Assembly: GCA_030018745.1 (NCBI GenBank)
Contig: JASEHB010000161.1
Coordinates: 1 to 6,247, forward strand
Reading direction: 5' to 3'
From: Desulfatibacillaceae bacterium
Lineage (GTDB): Bacteria > Desulfobacterota > Desulfobacteria > Desulfobacterales > Desulfatibacillaceae
DNA: 6,247 bases
The first letter of the stretch is position 1; the number at the start of each line of letters is the position of its first letter. The translations under genes were made by a program, and so were the position numbers. Below the pieces are notes generated by a model. It made no database searches and was not told the origin of the DNA. It saw only the letters and a list, made by a program, of their open reading frames with translations. Of the stretch, positions 5,708 through 6,247 are shown piece after piece.

Positions 5708-6247
5708 ATCAAGGTAATCACTTCAAAAAAGGAAATGGCCGCCCACGCGGACCTTGTGCGCAGCCAGGGCAAAACCCTTGTGTTTGTGCCCACAATGGGC
5801 TTTCTGCACGAGGGGCATCTTTCGCTCATGGAAATTGGCCTTGCCCTTGGAAATCACCTTGTGGTGAGCATATTTGTAAACCCGGCACAGTTTGGCCCCA
5901 CAGAAGACCTGGACGCCTACCCCCGCAACATGGAGCGGGATCTGGCCCTTTGCCAACAGGCCGGGGCGGCTGCTGTTTACACGCCGGATTCTTCTTCCAT
6001 GTACGGGCCTGGCTTTGAAACCCGCGTCATACAGGAAGCCCTGCCCAACCATCTTTGCGGGCTTTCCCGGCCCAGGCTCTTTTCAGGGGTAACAACTGTT
6101 GTCACCAAGCTTTTCAACACGGTAAAGCCCCACATTGCGGTTTTCGGCGAAAAGGATTTTCAGCAGCTTGCAATAATAAGGCGCATGACCCTGGATCTGG
6201 ATTTTGACATAAAAATCGTCTCCGGCCCAACAGTGCGCGAGCCTGAC
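5708..6247 (+). CDS. panC: Pantothenate synthetase PanC, N-terminal 180 codons, cut by the right edge; apparent ATC start
   Basis: PanC condenses pantoate and beta-alanine to pantothenate using ATP through a pantoyl-adenylate, the last step before coenzyme A synthesis. Visible signatures are PTMGFLHEGHLSL (28-40, with the HIGH-like H34 and H37), VNPAQFGPTEDLDAYPR (57-73), SRPRLFSGVTTVVTKLFN (120-137), FGEKDFQQL (146-154) and PTVREPD at the edge, where GLAMSSRN normally follows. About 100 C-terminal residues are missing. The start is odd. The family N-terminus, (M)KVITSKKE, begins at ATC 5708-5710, seven bases after a strong AAAGGAG (5694-5700). The first in-frame ATG (5735) would remove nine residues including the first beta strand, and its AAGGA lies only one base away. 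The frame is open back to a TGA at 5570, with no ATG or GTG and only an unlikely TTG at 5579. So this is either a true AUC start or a changed ATG. Confidence 0.93.
   Translation, partial: MKVITSKKEMAAHADLVRSQGKTLVFVPTMGFLHEGHLSLMEIGLALGNHLVVSIFVNPAQFGPTEDLDAYPRNMERDLALCQQAGAAAVYTPDSSSMYGPGFETRVIQEALPNHLCGLSRPRLFSGVTTVVTKLFNTVKPHIAVFGEKDFQQLAIIRRMTLDLDFDIKIVSGPTVREPD

Noticed and set aside
5573..5735. A frameshift or lost upstream start in panC
   Set aside because: The PanC frame runs uninterrupted from 5708 to the window edge and aligns with the family from its usual first residues, so only the start codon is abnormal.
5521..6018. 165-codon plus-strand frame overlapping panC
   Set aside because: The overlapping frame that begins at 5708 gives an unmistakable PanC sequence. 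This one is rich in Pro, Arg and Cys from out-of-frame reading.

Overview
The window looks like chromosomal DNA of an anaerobic Desulfobacterota (deltaproteobacterial) organism, probably a sulfate reducer or relative. This is an inference from gene content: a MetV-type protein of the reductive acetyl-CoA/folate pathway, a short coiled-coil plus winged-helix protein of a kind I associate with that phylum, a cytoplasmic PreP-like M16 protease, and moderately GC-rich coding DNA. Nothing here fixes the species.

Layout. The genes point away from a gap at 4213-4591. Leftwards on the minus strand lie a small coiled-coil/winged-helix protein (4212-3826), a complete 982-residue M16C peptidase (3709-761) and the first 147 codons of a MetV-like protein (442 to the left edge). 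The gap between the last two (443-760) carries two palindromic REP-like repeats that share the tail CCCAACCTACGA. Rightwards on the plus strand lie a complete rsmA/ksgA (4592-5497) and the first 180 codons of panC (5708 to the right edge).

Function. rsmA (16S rRNA dimethylation) and panC (pantothenate synthesis) are housekeeping genes. The peptidase probably degrades short peptides in the cytoplasm. The MetV-like protein belongs to methylene-tetrahydrofolate reduction. No defence system, transposase, CRISPR array, tRNA or rRNA is visible.

The most unusual part is the start of panC. Where homologues begin with ATG the sequence has ATC (5708-5710), at ideal distance from a strong Shine-Dalgarno AAAGGAG. 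That Shine-Dalgarno lies in a small hairpin, directly downstream of two overlapping, mutually exclusive stem-loops. This could be a translationally controlled panC leader with a rare AUC start, or a base error or mutation in the start codon. The rsmA leader also has a ribosome-binding region complementary to a segment about 80 bases upstream.
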